A stretch of 64,000 bases of DNA from Seriola aureovittata (Eukaryota; Chordata; Actinopteri; Carangiformes; Carangidae), in NCBI RefSeq assembly GCF_021018895.1, contig NC_079387.1:868583-932582 (forward strand). The letters run 5' to 3'. The notes beneath the pieces were generated by a model. That model saw only the letters and a list, made by a program, of their open reading frames with translations. It was not told the DNA's origin and ran no database searches. Shown here piece after piece: positions 48,401-60,245 of this stretch; the stretch's first letter is position 1, and every line of letters starts with the position of its first letter. A program made the position numbers and the translations under genes.

Positions 48401-51400
48401 TGCCTTCCAAAATATCCACTCCCACATAGGTCAGTGGACTTTTGGCTACATCCTGAGCAGCGCAGGGGAGGGAGGGAGCAGTTTAAATGCCTGGGATCTG
48501 AGGAAAGAATTCGACAGGGCATGGGAATGGCAGTGTCACGGCAGTCGCCAGAGAATGCTCTTAAAACGCCGCCACGACAGACTGCTTAAAAACACTGTCA
48601 CTCCTGCACAGTCTCAGATTCTTCCGTTTTTATGACTTTGTTTTCTGAGGACAAGAACCCTGTTTTCTCAAGATGTTCTCCAAACAAATGAAGTGTGAAT
48701 AAAAGAGGATTATTTGCTGGTGTCAGTTTAGACTCTGATTTGGGTTATGCTTCATCTGGAGGAGACAGTTAGGACACAGAGCAGCTGTAGTATGTTTCTG
48801 GAATACTGTTATTACTATTACTATTTAAGAGATCTGAGTGCAGCAGATGAAAAGAGGACAGAGGGAAGATGTCGTTCACACAAAGGAAGAACATCAAATG
48901 CATCACAAACAATTGCTTTAAAAAAACAATGGCCAAAAACCCCAGAAGCCCCAGATTAAATTCATAATTAACAGTTTGTGAAAATTTGTTAAGGTATCTG
49001 CAACATGACACTACAATATCAACTGAGACAAAGCCACCATTACCTAATCTGCCAGGTGTAAAGGGGGACAACAGGAGCCCAACAATAAATTTTTGCTCCC
49101 TAGCAGGTAAATGGATCTGATCTTGTGAAAAGCAGTTTAGAGAAATTTAATATACTGAGGCAGCTTCATACTATGAGGCAACATTATAGTATCTACAGTA
49201 GTTCTCTTCTTGTGGTGTGTTCAAGGATCCACAGACTAGTAGATTCCTAATTGTTGAGCAGCAGTGACTTTAATTTTGGTTTAAATTCGCCATTATTTTT
49301 TTTCAATTAATCAATTGCCTGTTCAGTTCATCACTTATGAAAATTGTTGTGAATTTTCTGTCATTAGTCGACTATATGCATTTGGTACATAGGGGCATGT
49401 GTGCATGCATGGGAGTGTGTGCATACAACATACAGGAATTTGAGTGAATCTCTACTTCACCATGAATTTATTTATGTTTTGAGACTGAATCTGGGTCACT
49501 GGAACCTTGCTGTCATCGTCCTCCTCCTCCCTGAATCCCTCCATTCCCTGAGAGGGAGGGAGGTACTGTTAACTAACCACAGATAACAACAATGCTGAGC
49601 TCTTGTAATTTATTTCAATTACTGCCAGGCCTAAAGAGGACAGCACTCTTTTCTCTATCAGTGAGACGGGGGGATACACCCAACTCCCACTGAGAGGAGT
49701 GCTGGTCAGATTACAAGCGAAACAACACAAAAACCACAAAATATATGGACAAACTTACTTCCTGATATTAGTGTGATAACAGCCTGGTTTTACACAGTCC
49801 AACTCTCAGTTGACCAAAGTAGTAAATTGGGAAATAATCTATTCTATTTCCTATTTTATCTCCATCCTCTGCCATCTTATTCCTTCTTTCCTGTCCTCTT
49901 TCATTTCTGTAGGAGGCCGTCTTTGCTTGTTAGTATCTACTCCTTTTCCTCTTTCTTCTAAACAAACAATAAGCATAAAAGATGTCACCTCCTGTGCAGC
50001 AGGGAAAGAGCTACCACATAAATGCTCAGATCCAGCACACAGCACTGAACCCTTTACAGACTTCAACTGACCTCACCTGTGTGATCAATGTACACTCAGT
50101 GGCTGAGTGGGGAATGTGTAATAGCTGAGAAATGGGAAAGCAATTAGTATAATTTCACAGTGGGACAACCCTGGGCTCTCAAGGACTTACTAGGAGCATG
50201 TGGCAAAGTCTGCGAGTCTGAGTATGAACTTTGGAGCTTGGCTCTGATTTCTGTGGTTTCCCACACATGCAAACCCACAGACTCTACAAGTGCAGACCTG
50301 TAAAGTCCGGTGTGGTCTCACAATTCACCAAGTCTGCAAAGGGCAGGTGTGGACTTTAAAACTGTGCATCAGGTGCAGACTACACTCGACTTTGTTTAGA
50401 AGATTACTCGTAATTCCTCATCCATAGCAGTAATATGTGATGATATAACCACAACAACAATACTAAGGAAGAATGTCTGATTGTTGTTAACTGGTTTTGC
50501 TGATAAAGACTAAAAAGGTTTATGTCGGGCATCTTCATTAAATCACTGGCATCATATTCACAGCAACAATTTTGGTCTGTTGGTCCTGTCTCAAACTGCA
50601 TTTCATCTCCTTCACCGCCTAGCACCTTTACAGACTGGATGCAATAACAGTGACAACTTAATGTCATGTTAGTATATGTCTGATAGAGTCTGCAAGTGTA
50701 GACTCAAACTGAGTGTTCACACCAGCAAATGGGAAAGTTATAATTGACCAAAGAGAAAATGAGAGACATGTGAAATTAATACAAGATCATCTTCCATTCA
50801 AAGTGCACACTTTTGCGTATTTGTTTCTTAGATATTACAGCTGCTGCATACAGTCAGATCTCATCTGTCACAGTCCTGAAAACAAATGAAAGACATCTGA
50901 CCTGAAAGATGTCTAGGTGAATCTACCTCTCATCAGAGCTGGGATTTCAGTATTCTCAGGTATTATTTCAGCTTTGATTGGTAGCCTATGCTGTGTGTTT
51001 TACAAACTGCATACTTTCTCTTACAGGGAGAGGAGGATGCATTAAAGCCCCTTAGACAGAAACTATGAGCTCAAAAGCTCATACAGGATGTTGTAGTACA
51101 GAGATCACACGCTGTGACAGAAAAGACACCGTGACTCTGGTTAATAGTCATTTCAAAGGGAAATTTCCTGATAAACCCTTTTTTAACCTGCTGGAGCTGT
51201 CACTCAAATTAGGTGCTGTTGAAAAAAGCCTCAATATCTCGGGAGTTCACAAATAATTTTGCAGTCATTAGTTTGCAATTATAGCACAACTATCTGCCAG
51301 CTTTGCAATTATCACTGTGAATATGGAAATTCAGTTTGATTTCATGGCCCGATTTAAGAAAAACAATACAGCAAAGAATCATCATGTGTGTCAAGTTGAG

Positions 51401-52045
51401 AAGAAAAAGGCTGAAAAAGACAAAAAAAAGGAGCAAAAATTATGCTTCGAAAATGAGAAGAGGTCTTGATATGAGTTGTGTATGAAAAAAGAAGTTAATC
51501 AACAAAGTGTTAATTGGATACAAGTTCCATAATTGTTGTATTACAAGCACAAACAGCACTTTGCTTAAATATTGTTAATGCGTTTTTTTGTTGCACCTAT
51601 TAGAGATTCTTGTCTCTAAGTTAATTTCATTATGCTAATCAGGCCCTCAACCGTACAGAACCTCCGCTTTGATCCATGTTAGTTGTCGTGATCTTCAAAG
51701 ACAACGTCACCACTTACTTTAAATGAATTTTACATTTTTTTTTAAAGGAAATCTTATGGAAATGAGGGGGGGTGGGGGTTGGAAGAGTAATTAATTTTTT
51801 ATGATGTGTCTCAGTGTTTTCAACATGAGGAGAGTCAACAGCACGGGCTGGATTTCATTTCACTGTTTTAGCAGGAGGAAATGTGGAGGCGTAAAAGGTG
51901 GGAGAGAGAGGAAATGGTTTCAGATGCAAAAAGATTAAAGAAGCTGTGAATTCAAGACTTAATTTAGACTGATAAACTTTAGTGTTTAATATGCTCGTTT
52001 GTGCTCCCAGCATGAAAAAAAGAAACTTTTTCTGCTTTTCTTCTC

Positions 52046-52050
<5 letters not shown>
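42421..52050. other. intergenic block, no gene recognised
   Basis: About 9.6 kb without a recognisable gene. The stretch at 44,500-45,010 is GC-richer and CG-containing. TTTATGATCATAAA at about 45,675-45,688 is a perfect palindrome. An A-run is at 46,058-46,080. A cluster of GTCTGCA/TGCAGAC and GGACTTTA words occupies 50,200-50,400 and 50,686-50,705. Frames of 119 codons (48,276-48,635) and 100 codons (48,769-49,071, minus) have no recognisable domain. Confidence 0.45.

Positions 52051-52079
<29 letters not shown>
52051..52079 (+). repeat. (CT)n microsatellite
   Basis: A pure CT run of about fourteen units, followed by CACACCCCCACTGCTCCCAG. Together they resemble a polypyrimidine tract and acceptor dinucleotide (see findings). 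Confidence 0.95.
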
Positions 52080-52083
<4 letters not shown>

Positions 52084-52494
52084 CCCCACTGCTCCCAGTC
52101 TTCCCATCTTGGCTTTCTCTCACGGTGAGCGTTTCCTGTCTGGCCCCGGCCGTTTCAACATCGCTGCGAGGAAGCGGCCCTTCTTCAGGAGGAGGGGCGG
52201 TGAGACGGACCCCGAGGCGGGGGGCAAACCACCCGCTAACACGCCTGCATTATTAAAACCGGACAGCACTGTGAATCAAAGGCCTAGAATCTGGATTAAA
52301 AACCTGGCCTTAGGCCGTACGACTGATCAAAAATATAAGAGAGTGAGGCTCCTGTCGATTTGTTTGTTTATTACCCCTGTAACGTAAAATCTCCTGAAGG
52401 TGAAGAACATCCTGTACATACTCAAATAGCCATAAGACAAGGCATTTAACTTTTCACATACAGATATATACTAAACTTTCTAAACTTTATCTGA
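52080..52494. other. isolated GC-rich segment, no confirmed gene
   Basis: The first roughly 170 bases are notably GC- and CpG-rich compared with the AT-rich surroundings and hold two overlapping plus-strand frames, neither with a known domain. The remainder is ordinary intergenic sequence. Confidence 0.4.
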
Positions 52495-52743
52495 GATGAA
52501 ATAATAAGTCAATTAATCATTTTACAACATCAACCTGATTGATTAATCATCTTTATCAAGCAAAAAAACAAACTGTCTCTGGTTACAGCCTCTCAAATGT
52601 TAGGATTTGCTGCTTTATATCTTTGAAAATTGAATGTCTTTGGGTTTTGGACAAAACTAGACATTTGAAGATGTCACCTTGGGCTCTGTGAAATTTTGAT
52701 GAACATTCTTTTTGTATTCTATTTTATAGACTAAAATAAAATA
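52495..52743 (+). mobile_element. hAT-type non-autonomous repeat, copy 2
   Basis: Same family as 30,929-31,159. It contains GGTTACAGCCTCTCAAATG, TTTGCTGCTTTATATCTTTG, AATGTCTTTGGGTTTTGGAC and TTTGAAGATGTCACCTTGGGCTC in the same order as the abundant teleost repeat. Its left part is rich in GATTAATC-like words, as expected near the terminus. Neither terminal inverted repeat is intact here. Confidence 0.75.
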
Positions 52744-55700
52744 AACCATCAAACCTGAGCAACACAACATAAACAGCTTCCCAATAAGCAGCCTTTCTCT
52801 ATGCAAATGAATTAAGCAGTCTTGTAACACTTAAATGTGTACACAAAATTTTAAATGATAAAAGATAATGAACTGTGTAATTTTTATTGGAAACAGAAAA
52901 ACCACAATGTATGAATTATTTTATCCACTGGGTAAAATATACTGGGAAAAAATAAGGATAAAGTTTGATTATTTAGCTTACAATTATTTTGCTGACCCTG
53001 CAATCTGCTATCATGAATATCTTTGTCTTGTCATAAAATCTTAACAAGGAAGTGAACCTACTGATTCACAATGCCATTTCCTAAACAATAACAACAATAC
53101 AATCCTGCACATAAAACTCTGATTTCCTTTGCTGTTTATGTGTCACGGTGTCCTTGTTGGATAATATCACGTAGGTGAACACGACAGATTGTGCTTACCT
53201 ACTAAATCCCGCATTAGAAACATTTTTTAAAAAAGCCTCTTACACGCCAAAAATCAAATCTGTCCCGTCCTGTCTGAGTGCTCAGGCATTCTGCCAGATC
53301 TACTCAGGTAATGCAGGCTGGAAGCTGACTGCACAAATCTACCACCGGCTGTGCCTGGGATACCGCAGCTATAATTTTCCATCATCTATCATTTGAAAAA
53401 CATACTGTGGCATGTGAAGTAATTAATTAGGAAGACAAATACAGGCAGAGAGGGAGGTTTTATGTCGATGGGAGTCATGTTTTGATGGATTGGACGGCAG
53501 GTTTCTGGGGGTGAAATGGAGCATTGGGCTTATACATGTTGATACTGATGCAGGGATAAGCTCTCTCTCTAATTCCTCTGGTCACTGCGGTCAAAGTCTC
53601 ACTCTAACTCTCTCTATCTCTTTTTCTCAGTCCCTCTATCCTTATCTATTCCTGCACCGGTGTTTAGTGCTAATGTGTCTTTATTTTTCCATTTTAAATG
53701 TTGTAAACATTTGTGATTTTGAGGTTTAAAAATGCAGCAATTCTTCCCTAAATCTGGTCTTATTCCTAACTGTTAGGCACAAACTGCGACATACAGATAT
53801 CAGATACTGTTAATGGTTTGTTCACATCAGTTCAACTCAAAATATAACTTACATTTAAATGGTCTGATAAATTACTGGCTGTTAAAGAGGAGGTCCTACA
53901 ATGCAACACACTATGAAAATGGAGAAGTTACTCAAAGCAGTGAGTGGATGCCGCCATGGGAGACAATGGAACATGAAGATGGAGAAATAGTGACTGTGTA
54001 AAGAAGTTCATACCTCTGATGGCAATGATTGGGGCATGGTCAGAAGAACAGCATACTTTTAAATTACAACCCACAACAATCAATCCTACAATGAATCCTC
54101 CACTAATGTTTGTTATTTGAAGTTATCATCATGTGAAATTGTCCTTGCAGGAGAACTGTAATTATCTTTTTCATTTCTTTTCCGGTAAGCTTCATATGAA
54201 ACTGTGCCTTGTGAGGTTGTCTATTTTTTGCAGTGTGCTGCACCTTGCAGACTCCCAACAGGTGCCTGCTGGACTTGGTGGGTGTTGATCCAACGCCAGC
54301 TGGCTGTGTTGATGGATGACCAACCACCGGTTCTTTCTTTTTTTTTTCTTCTTCTTTTTTTTTTCTAAGCCTGCAACATGAGCTGCCGATCTGGGAGGAG
54401 AGAGCGAGGAGAGACTAAGGAGCGGATAGTGATCTGAGAACCAAAAACTGATTGGGTTTCAAAGAGCTTGGCACCGGCTTGCTGCAGGAGGCAACCTGCC
54501 AAGAAAAGGTTCCTGTGTACTTTCAGAACCGTAAATGGGAAGTTTAATCAGAGCTACATTGAAATGGTGATTTCCTCCACGGACACGCACGTGCACACCC
54601 GTACATACACGTACAGATCCGTACACAGTCACATATTCCTAAATGCACATGTTATATAACTGAGCACACACGCTATATTCATGCAGGTGCACCATGTCAA
54701 TGAGTTGCTTTTTCACACCCAGAAATTTATGGAGACACACCTGCAGATAGTCGTGTGTACACACACACATACACGTTCACACACAAACTGGCATGCACAC
54801 ATGCATAGACAGACAGTGTTTAGCACACTCTGAATGATGCTCTGTTGGTCACTTCAGATATAAATACTGTTGCACTTCTGATTTTGCATCTTCCTCTATA
54901 GGTTGATGAACTCTTACTAACCCTCTTACGAAGGCTCTTCAAAACCCTATCAGATTAAGCCAAAATCGGATTGTGATCTATATGAAAACAGTCACTCTTC
55001 TCATTTTCTGTCATTTCTTTAATTCAAATTAAATAGTAAATTCTTAAATTTTCTTTATATTTAAAAGATAGGTCTGTACATTAATTACACAGCTAGGTTG
55101 GTCTGTTAGTATATATGAATATATTGAATGATCGCAGTTTCAGGTAAATAAGCTTCGAAATCCAAAGTGATGACATCTGAGGTCAAAGGTTAAATCCGCA
55201 ACAGTGGATGTAATAAACACCTCTGCATCACTCCATGACAGGGAGGTTTTCAGTGAAGAAATAACCAGCACGAGTCTCTGTGTGCCACTATGTCCACCTC
55301 TCAGCTTGTCATCGTCTGTTTCCCCATATGTAAGGGCAGCACATTGCTTTATCTTTACCAGCCGTGAGGATTAACAAGCCTCGGCTTTGCGCTGCACCTG
55401 ACTGAACCTCTCTCTCATCCCTTTGCTGAAGGATAATGCCTCTCCGGCCGGCGCTCTGTCCGACCTCGCCCTCAATTTGCTCAGATTTGAACTCTTGAAT
55501 TATGGCTTACTAACAGCGTCTAACAGCTGGTACAAGGAGGGCTTCTCCTGCATATTTAATCACATGAATTAAAGATGACCAGGAGGCTGCTTCCCTGGGC
55601 CTTCTTCCTCGTCACACCGGCACAATGAGTGAGCAGGAGTCAAGTGTAGAGGTGATCTGCGTTACAAGAGGGCCAAGGCCTTCTGCTGCCCCTCACATCA

Positions 55701-55850
55701 ATTTATGTAATCTAGTCTTCTCCATATTGAGCGGGAAATAATGTAGGGACGTCCCTCTGCACAGCTATACACTGGTCTCTAATGTGAGAGCACATTTTAC
55801 AGGAAGACCGCAAGGAATATTTGTAGGTAATAGACCATTTATTTTATCCA
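52744..55850. other. intergenic block, no gene recognised
   Basis: No supported gene. T-rich runs lie at 54,332-54,365. CA/GT-rich alternating purine-pyrimidine words (ACGCACGTGCACAC, GTACATACACGTAC) lie at 54,583-54,625 and 54,752-54,800. An imperfect DR1 motif is annotated at 55,180. Confidence 0.5.
55180..55192 (+). promoter_or_regulatory. imperfect DR1 nuclear-receptor element
   Basis: AGGTCA A AGGTTA differs from a consensus DR1 by one base in the second half-site. It lies in moderately complex intergenic sequence with no adjacent gene. Function is inferred from motif resemblance only. Confidence 0.25.
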
Positions 55851-55938
55851 GCACCATAAATGTTTGTACTAAATTTCATGCCAATCCATCCAAATCCTTG
55901 TTGGGATCAACCGACTAATCAACTGACACTGCCGCTAG
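55851..55938 (+). mobile_element. short piece of an abundant percomorph interspersed repeat
   Basis: The phrase CATAAATGTTTGTACTAAATTTCATGCCAATCCATCCAA, followed by a TTGTTGGGATC-like stretch and an 'ACCGACTAATCAACTGACACTGCC' end, matches a repeat phrase that occurs very often in percomorph genomes. I recognise the phrase but cannot assign its class with certainty. The copy is truncated and mutated. Confidence 0.5.
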
Positions 55939-56120
55939 TTAAACAATCCTATAAAAAATCCAGAACAGTATCTGCAGTAACAACTAATTATACATTTTCT
56001 TTGGCTCATCAACACATTTTCCAGCAAATTTAATTGAAATTTGATACAATTTAAAAAAAATAGCCTATTAACTAACAAAGAAACAAGGCTGCAGAGTTTA
56101 TTTATCTCATTTATCATGAT

Positions 56121-56167
56121 TTATTATTATTATTATTATTATTGTTATTATTATCATTATTATTATT
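56121..56167 (+). repeat. (ATT)n microsatellite
   Basis: About fifteen ATT/TTA units with a single GTT and a single TCA interruption. Confidence 0.9.
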
Positions 56168-56860
56168 GCTTGGGAAAGCTTGCAAAGTTCTTTGTTTTCA
56201 AGGTAATGTTTTATTTAACAATTGATGTTCTTTATGATAATCTATTTTCACCACTGCAGCAATATATTTTATGTCTTTCAAGCCCATCAGCGGTGGGCAC
56301 TTGTCTGTGAATAACAAATAAAACAGACAAATAAACAGACAATATTACTGGAAGAGGTAAAAAGATGAATTCATGCAAGCTTTGTGATTAGAAAACATCA
56401 GATCTGACAGCCTTGGGACACTCTCAGTTGCAATGTGAATGCAGTGCCACAGTCTTCTCATTCAAACACAATTGGAATTCAAACCACAACACACACACAC
56501 ACACCTCACTTGTGCCAGCAGTGGCGCCATGCTGCACCCGTTGAGCTTCAAAGTCTACAGGGGAGCACAACCACAGCCAAGCCCATGAGTCTCAGGTGTG
56601 GTGGGTCTTAGCCAGACGGCAGATGTATAGAAAGCTCCCACAGCACTGATCCCTATTAGATCTCCACAATTACCCCCAACCCACCACCCACCCCCCAACC
56701 GCAAACTCTGCTTCAAATTAGCATCTGTGTCCCCGGAGCAACGAGGGCCTCCTGTTAGTTCAGACTGGGGTTAATGTCAGGTAAGCAGGTTGACTAGCGA
56801 TCGCTGTTGTCCTCTGTAATAATTTCGTTTTGACCCTTTGACCCATGTCATTTAGCACTT

Positions 56861-56894
56861 GGTGGGTGGGGGGGTGGGGGGATGGGGTTGGAGG
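56861..56894 (+). repeat. G-rich GGTGGG tract
   Basis: GGTGGGTGGGGGGGTGGGGGGATGGGGTTGGAGG contains more than four G-runs of three or more with short spacers, giving quadruplex potential on the plus strand. Confidence 0.85.
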
Positions 56895-58546
56895 AAACCA
56901 CCACTTCCTTTCTTCACCACAACACTCACCCCTCACCGCCACGGCCACGCACACACACACACATTCTTTATACTCTCGAATCTCCATTATGATGAGAGGA
57001 GCCACTTATGTCCTCTTGTTAAGTACACCAATGACAAGCAGTGAGGAAAAATGTGGTATGGGTGGAGGAGGGCGAGAGAGAGAAATCCTCTTTGACAAGG
57101 TATCCTAACATTCCCTTTCAGCTATCACTGTTTTGTTTTGAATATTGGCAATTAGAGGAGCCTGAGAATCAACTTTTTAGTGCAAGAACGAATCCTCACA
57201 CTGCCATTTTCTCCCATTTCCTAACTAAAGTGATCCTGTCTTATTTCTCCCACTGGGTATGACTCTGCTAATAGACCCTGGAGCATCCGGTGTCAGGTCG
57301 GGATCTGAATAATCTCTGTGTAAAGTAATGTCCTCTGTTTACAAGCCATTATCTGTTCAGAGTCCCTCTCTTGTCTCTCTCTTTGTTACTCTCCTCTCTC
57401 AGTGGTAGCCTAATTGCGTTATCCAATATGCACTCCCCTCTTTGATCACTTAGCGCCACTTAAGGTGTCTGCTAGAGTTGCTGGAAATTGTCGGAATAAA
57501 GCAAAAAAGGGAAGAAAAAAAAGCAGGGGAGCTGTCGGTGGTGAGAAAAGGCCTCCTTAATTGCGAGGAGCCTTTGTTTTGTTGAGGAGATAGGTGCCAC
57601 AGGCGGCTCTGACATGGTTTATGTGAATGGTTGACAGTGCTATTCTCTCAAGTTAAAAACATGGGAGACAGATGTCGCCATGAAGCCCTTTCGAGAGCCT
57701 TTTCAAGACCATTAAGTGACAAGGCCAAGGAGGAGGTAATTAATACACAGACGTTGATAAAGTTGACAGGTAAAAATGTATACATCCTGACTGCATAGGA
57801 AAATGTTATACTTTCATGAAATCTTCTTTTTAATCTAAACAAAACAAAGACAAGACACTTCAGAGAAGATCAACAACGCCTCAGATGAAGTTAATTAAAG
57901 TGACTATTAACTTGCCTGAATTCCCGAATTTAAAAATATAACTTTGTGGGTTTGTACAAAAAGTGAATCAAGGACAAGACATCATTGATGCCTAGATTAT
58001 GTTCACACGTGACTTTATATCATTCTCATGTCCGTGCATTAAATATGAAGCTATAAAGCAGGACCTTTAAAATCACTGATCAACATGTTATATCTTGTTT
58101 CTTTTATTTGTACAAAAACCAAAAAGTAAACTTGACGTGGTTTTGTGGGAGTATGTGTCTGACAATTAATTTGTTAGCCGGGTGCACTGAATTCCTGGAG
58201 TTGGTGCTGGTTGTTTGACAACCTCTCTCTCACTCTGTCTTTCTCAAAACTTGACCAGAAATAAGTGTTGAGCGATGAGGATAACCAAAAACAGCAGACA
58301 ATAAACAGCAGTTTAATTCTTACTTGAGAGACTAAGCAGATTTGCATGGGATCCCCTACTATCTCTGTACTACAAATCGCTAAACATCCCCAGGTAATAT
58401 TAGTCCTGTGTAAATAAGGCTTTAGACTTTCATTTTCTGCTCTGCTCACACTCCTCTCCCACCTCAGTCTCTTTCTCCCTCATTTCCATTCCAGCTAAGT
58501 CTATAGTTGCATTGTGCATCCACTTTTTCTCTCTCTGTTTCTTCCC

Positions 58547-58570
58547 CTCTCTCTCTCTCTCTCTCTCTCT
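58547..58570 (+). repeat. (CT)n microsatellite
   Basis: Twelve CT units, with CT-rich sequence also upstream from about 58,528. The opposing strand gives arginine-glutamate repeat frames that are not genes. Confidence 0.95.
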
Positions 58571-58847
58571 GTGTTGACATTCTGTTGCAAAATAAACCCC
58601 GGAAAACACACTGTACATACGTGCAGTACGGGGCTGTAAAAGAAACCAACAACTGAAAGGTAAATACCACTTTATCTGGCCTGTCACAGCAACAAGCAGC
58701 CAAGCACTTTGTTTACCTCGGTGCTGAGTGAAAGTGGCTCAGGCCCTGCTGCTGTTGTGATATGGCCTCTAATTAGCTTCCAGGCAGCCTTTACCTGCCT
58801 CTCCCTCGGTGGAAACCGTCAACTCCCTTGTGTTTTTCAATGTCTGT

Positions 58848-58871
58848 AAAAAAAAAAAAGAAAAAAAAAAG
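58848..58871 (+). repeat. poly-A tract
   Basis: Two A-runs of about ten to twelve bases separated by a single G, embedded in unique-looking sequence. There is no adjacent retroelement body that would make it an insertion tail. Confidence 0.85.
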
Positions 58872-59203
58872 GGAAAATCCTCTGCTCCTTTGCAAGTCCC
58901 CCTTTTCTTCTTCTATTCTCTTCACTAAAGCCCTGTGTTGCCCACTTCTCCTCCGACTGAGTTTTCTCTCCATTGTTTTGTGTAAGATTCTGCTGTTTTT
59001 TCTCTGTTACCCTCTGACATTTTTATGTAAATACAAAGTCTTGTTACAAAGTTTTGCTAGCGTGATGCTGATTGCAAAACAGTAATTCACTCTGTTTTTA
59101 CTAATAAAAGTAACCAAGTAAGTAAGTAAGTAAAAATTTTATAGAGCACCTTTCGAAAACCAGGGTTACAAGCTGCTGTACAGCAAAAACATTTAAGAAA
59201 TAT

Positions 59204-59285
59204 ATAAAAACATGAAATAAAATAAAGACAATAAAAGAAAATACATAAAAACATGGGATAAAATAAAGACAATAAAAGAAAAATA
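59204..59285 (+). repeat. 2 x 41-bp tandem duplication in LINE 3' UTR
   Basis: ATAAAAACATG, then RRATAAAATAAAGACAATAAAAGAAAATA: unit 1 spans 59,204-59,244 and unit 2 spans 59,245-59,285, with about three differences between them. It is A-rich on the plus strand. Tandem duplications of this kind in a LINE 3' untranslated region can mark a subfamily. Confidence 0.85.
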
Positions 59286-59359
59286 ATAAAAAAACAATAA
59301 AAGTCACACGGGGCAGCCACATATTACATAATGTGCATCAAGTAGTAAAGTGCATCTTA

Positions 59360-60245
59360 AACAGGTATCTGTATGCATCTTCTTAAAGCTTTCAACTGAG
59401 TCAGCATTTTTGCTGCTAGAGGGAGATGATTCCAGAGGGTGGGGGTCATGACTACAAAGGCACGGCCTCCTTTAGGTTCTAGACCGGACCTTGGGACAGC
59501 AAGGAGGCGCTGGTCAGTAGACCTCAGTGATCTCCCTGTAACCAGGGCACATAGTAACTCAGATATGTAAGATGGGGCCAGCCAGTGAAGTGCTTTGTAA
59601 GTGATGATAAGAATTTTAAAATCAATTAGCTGCTCTATGGGTTGTCAGTGTAGGTTTACCAGTACTGGTGTAATATGTGACTTACATTGTGCATTGGTTA
59701 GCAGTCTAGCAGCTGCATTTTGAACCAACTGGAGCCGGTATACAGATGAGCAATTAAGGGTGGTGAACAGAGAATTGCAATAATCAAGATAGGAGGAAAC
59801 AAAGAAATGGATGATTTTTTCTAAATCTTGAAATGATAGTAGAGGTTTTTCTCAACTGGGGGAAACAGGATTGGACTAGCTTATTTACATGATGTTCAAA
59901 ATTCATGTTGGTCATAGAAAGCGCCTAGGTTTTTTATTTATCGCTAGGGGACCAATACATTGTTTTATTTTTACTGAGCTGCTCTCCGGGCCTATGATGA
60001 GGACTGCTGTTTTCTCATGATTGAGCTTGAGAAAGTTGTTTGACATCCAGTCCTTGATAGATGTCATGCAGTGTGGAGAGTTTACCGAGATCATTTGTAT
60101 TGAAAGAAAAATTCAACTGTATCGTCTGAATAGCAATGATAAGAAATGTACATAAAATAACTAATTAAGGGGCCAAGAGGGAGCATGTAAAGTGAGAAGA
60201 GAATAGGACCAAGGATTGAGCCTTGAGGCACACCGTAAGCTTGCA
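59360..60245 (-). pseudogene. LINE reverse transcriptase remnant
   Basis: Read on the minus strand in order: '[19 protein letters not shown]' (plus 60,184-60,240), then 'YSDDT' carrying the paired catalytic aspartates (near 60,120), then 'MSNNFLKLNHEKTAVLIIGP' within the frame at 59,912-60,094. After a damaged stretch come 'HFFVSSYLDYCNSLF', 'RLQLVQNAAARLLT', 'HITPVLVNLHWQPI', 'YKALHWLAPSYISELL' and 'WNHLPLAA'. These are the usual C-terminal landmarks of L2/CR1/Rex1 reverse transcriptases. The catalytic aspartates are intact, but frames change several times and stop codons interrupt the segment between 59,830 and 59,912, so no protein can be made. Because most of the LINE is absent, exact family placement is uncertain. 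Confidence 0.85.

Larger units (their letters stand above)
55939..59115. other. intergenic block with several microsatellites
   Basis: No supported gene. Simple repeats are annotated separately. About 57,430-57,760 is a non-repetitive, higher-complexity segment that could be conserved non-coding DNA. Plus- and minus-strand frames around 56,760-57,108 arise from the G-rich and CA tracts. Confidence 0.5.
59116..60245 (-). mobile_element. L2/CR1/Rex1-type LINE, 5'-truncated
   Basis: On the minus strand the element keeps the catalytic part of reverse transcriptase, the C-terminal domain and an A/T-rich 3' untranslated region. It ends in GGTGCTCTATAAAATTTTT followed by an ACTT tandem tail (plus strand AAGT units at 59,116-59,132). 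Short tandem tails are typical of L2/CR1-like LINEs. About the first two thirds of the element (endonuclease and reverse transcriptase fingers) is missing. The truncated 5' end meets BEL/Pao sequence at about 60,240-60,248. Confidence 0.85.

Noticed and set aside
48276..48635. 119-codon plus-strand frame rich in Arg/Glu
   Set aside because: Composition follows a GA-rich stretch; no start context, domain or splice sites support a gene.
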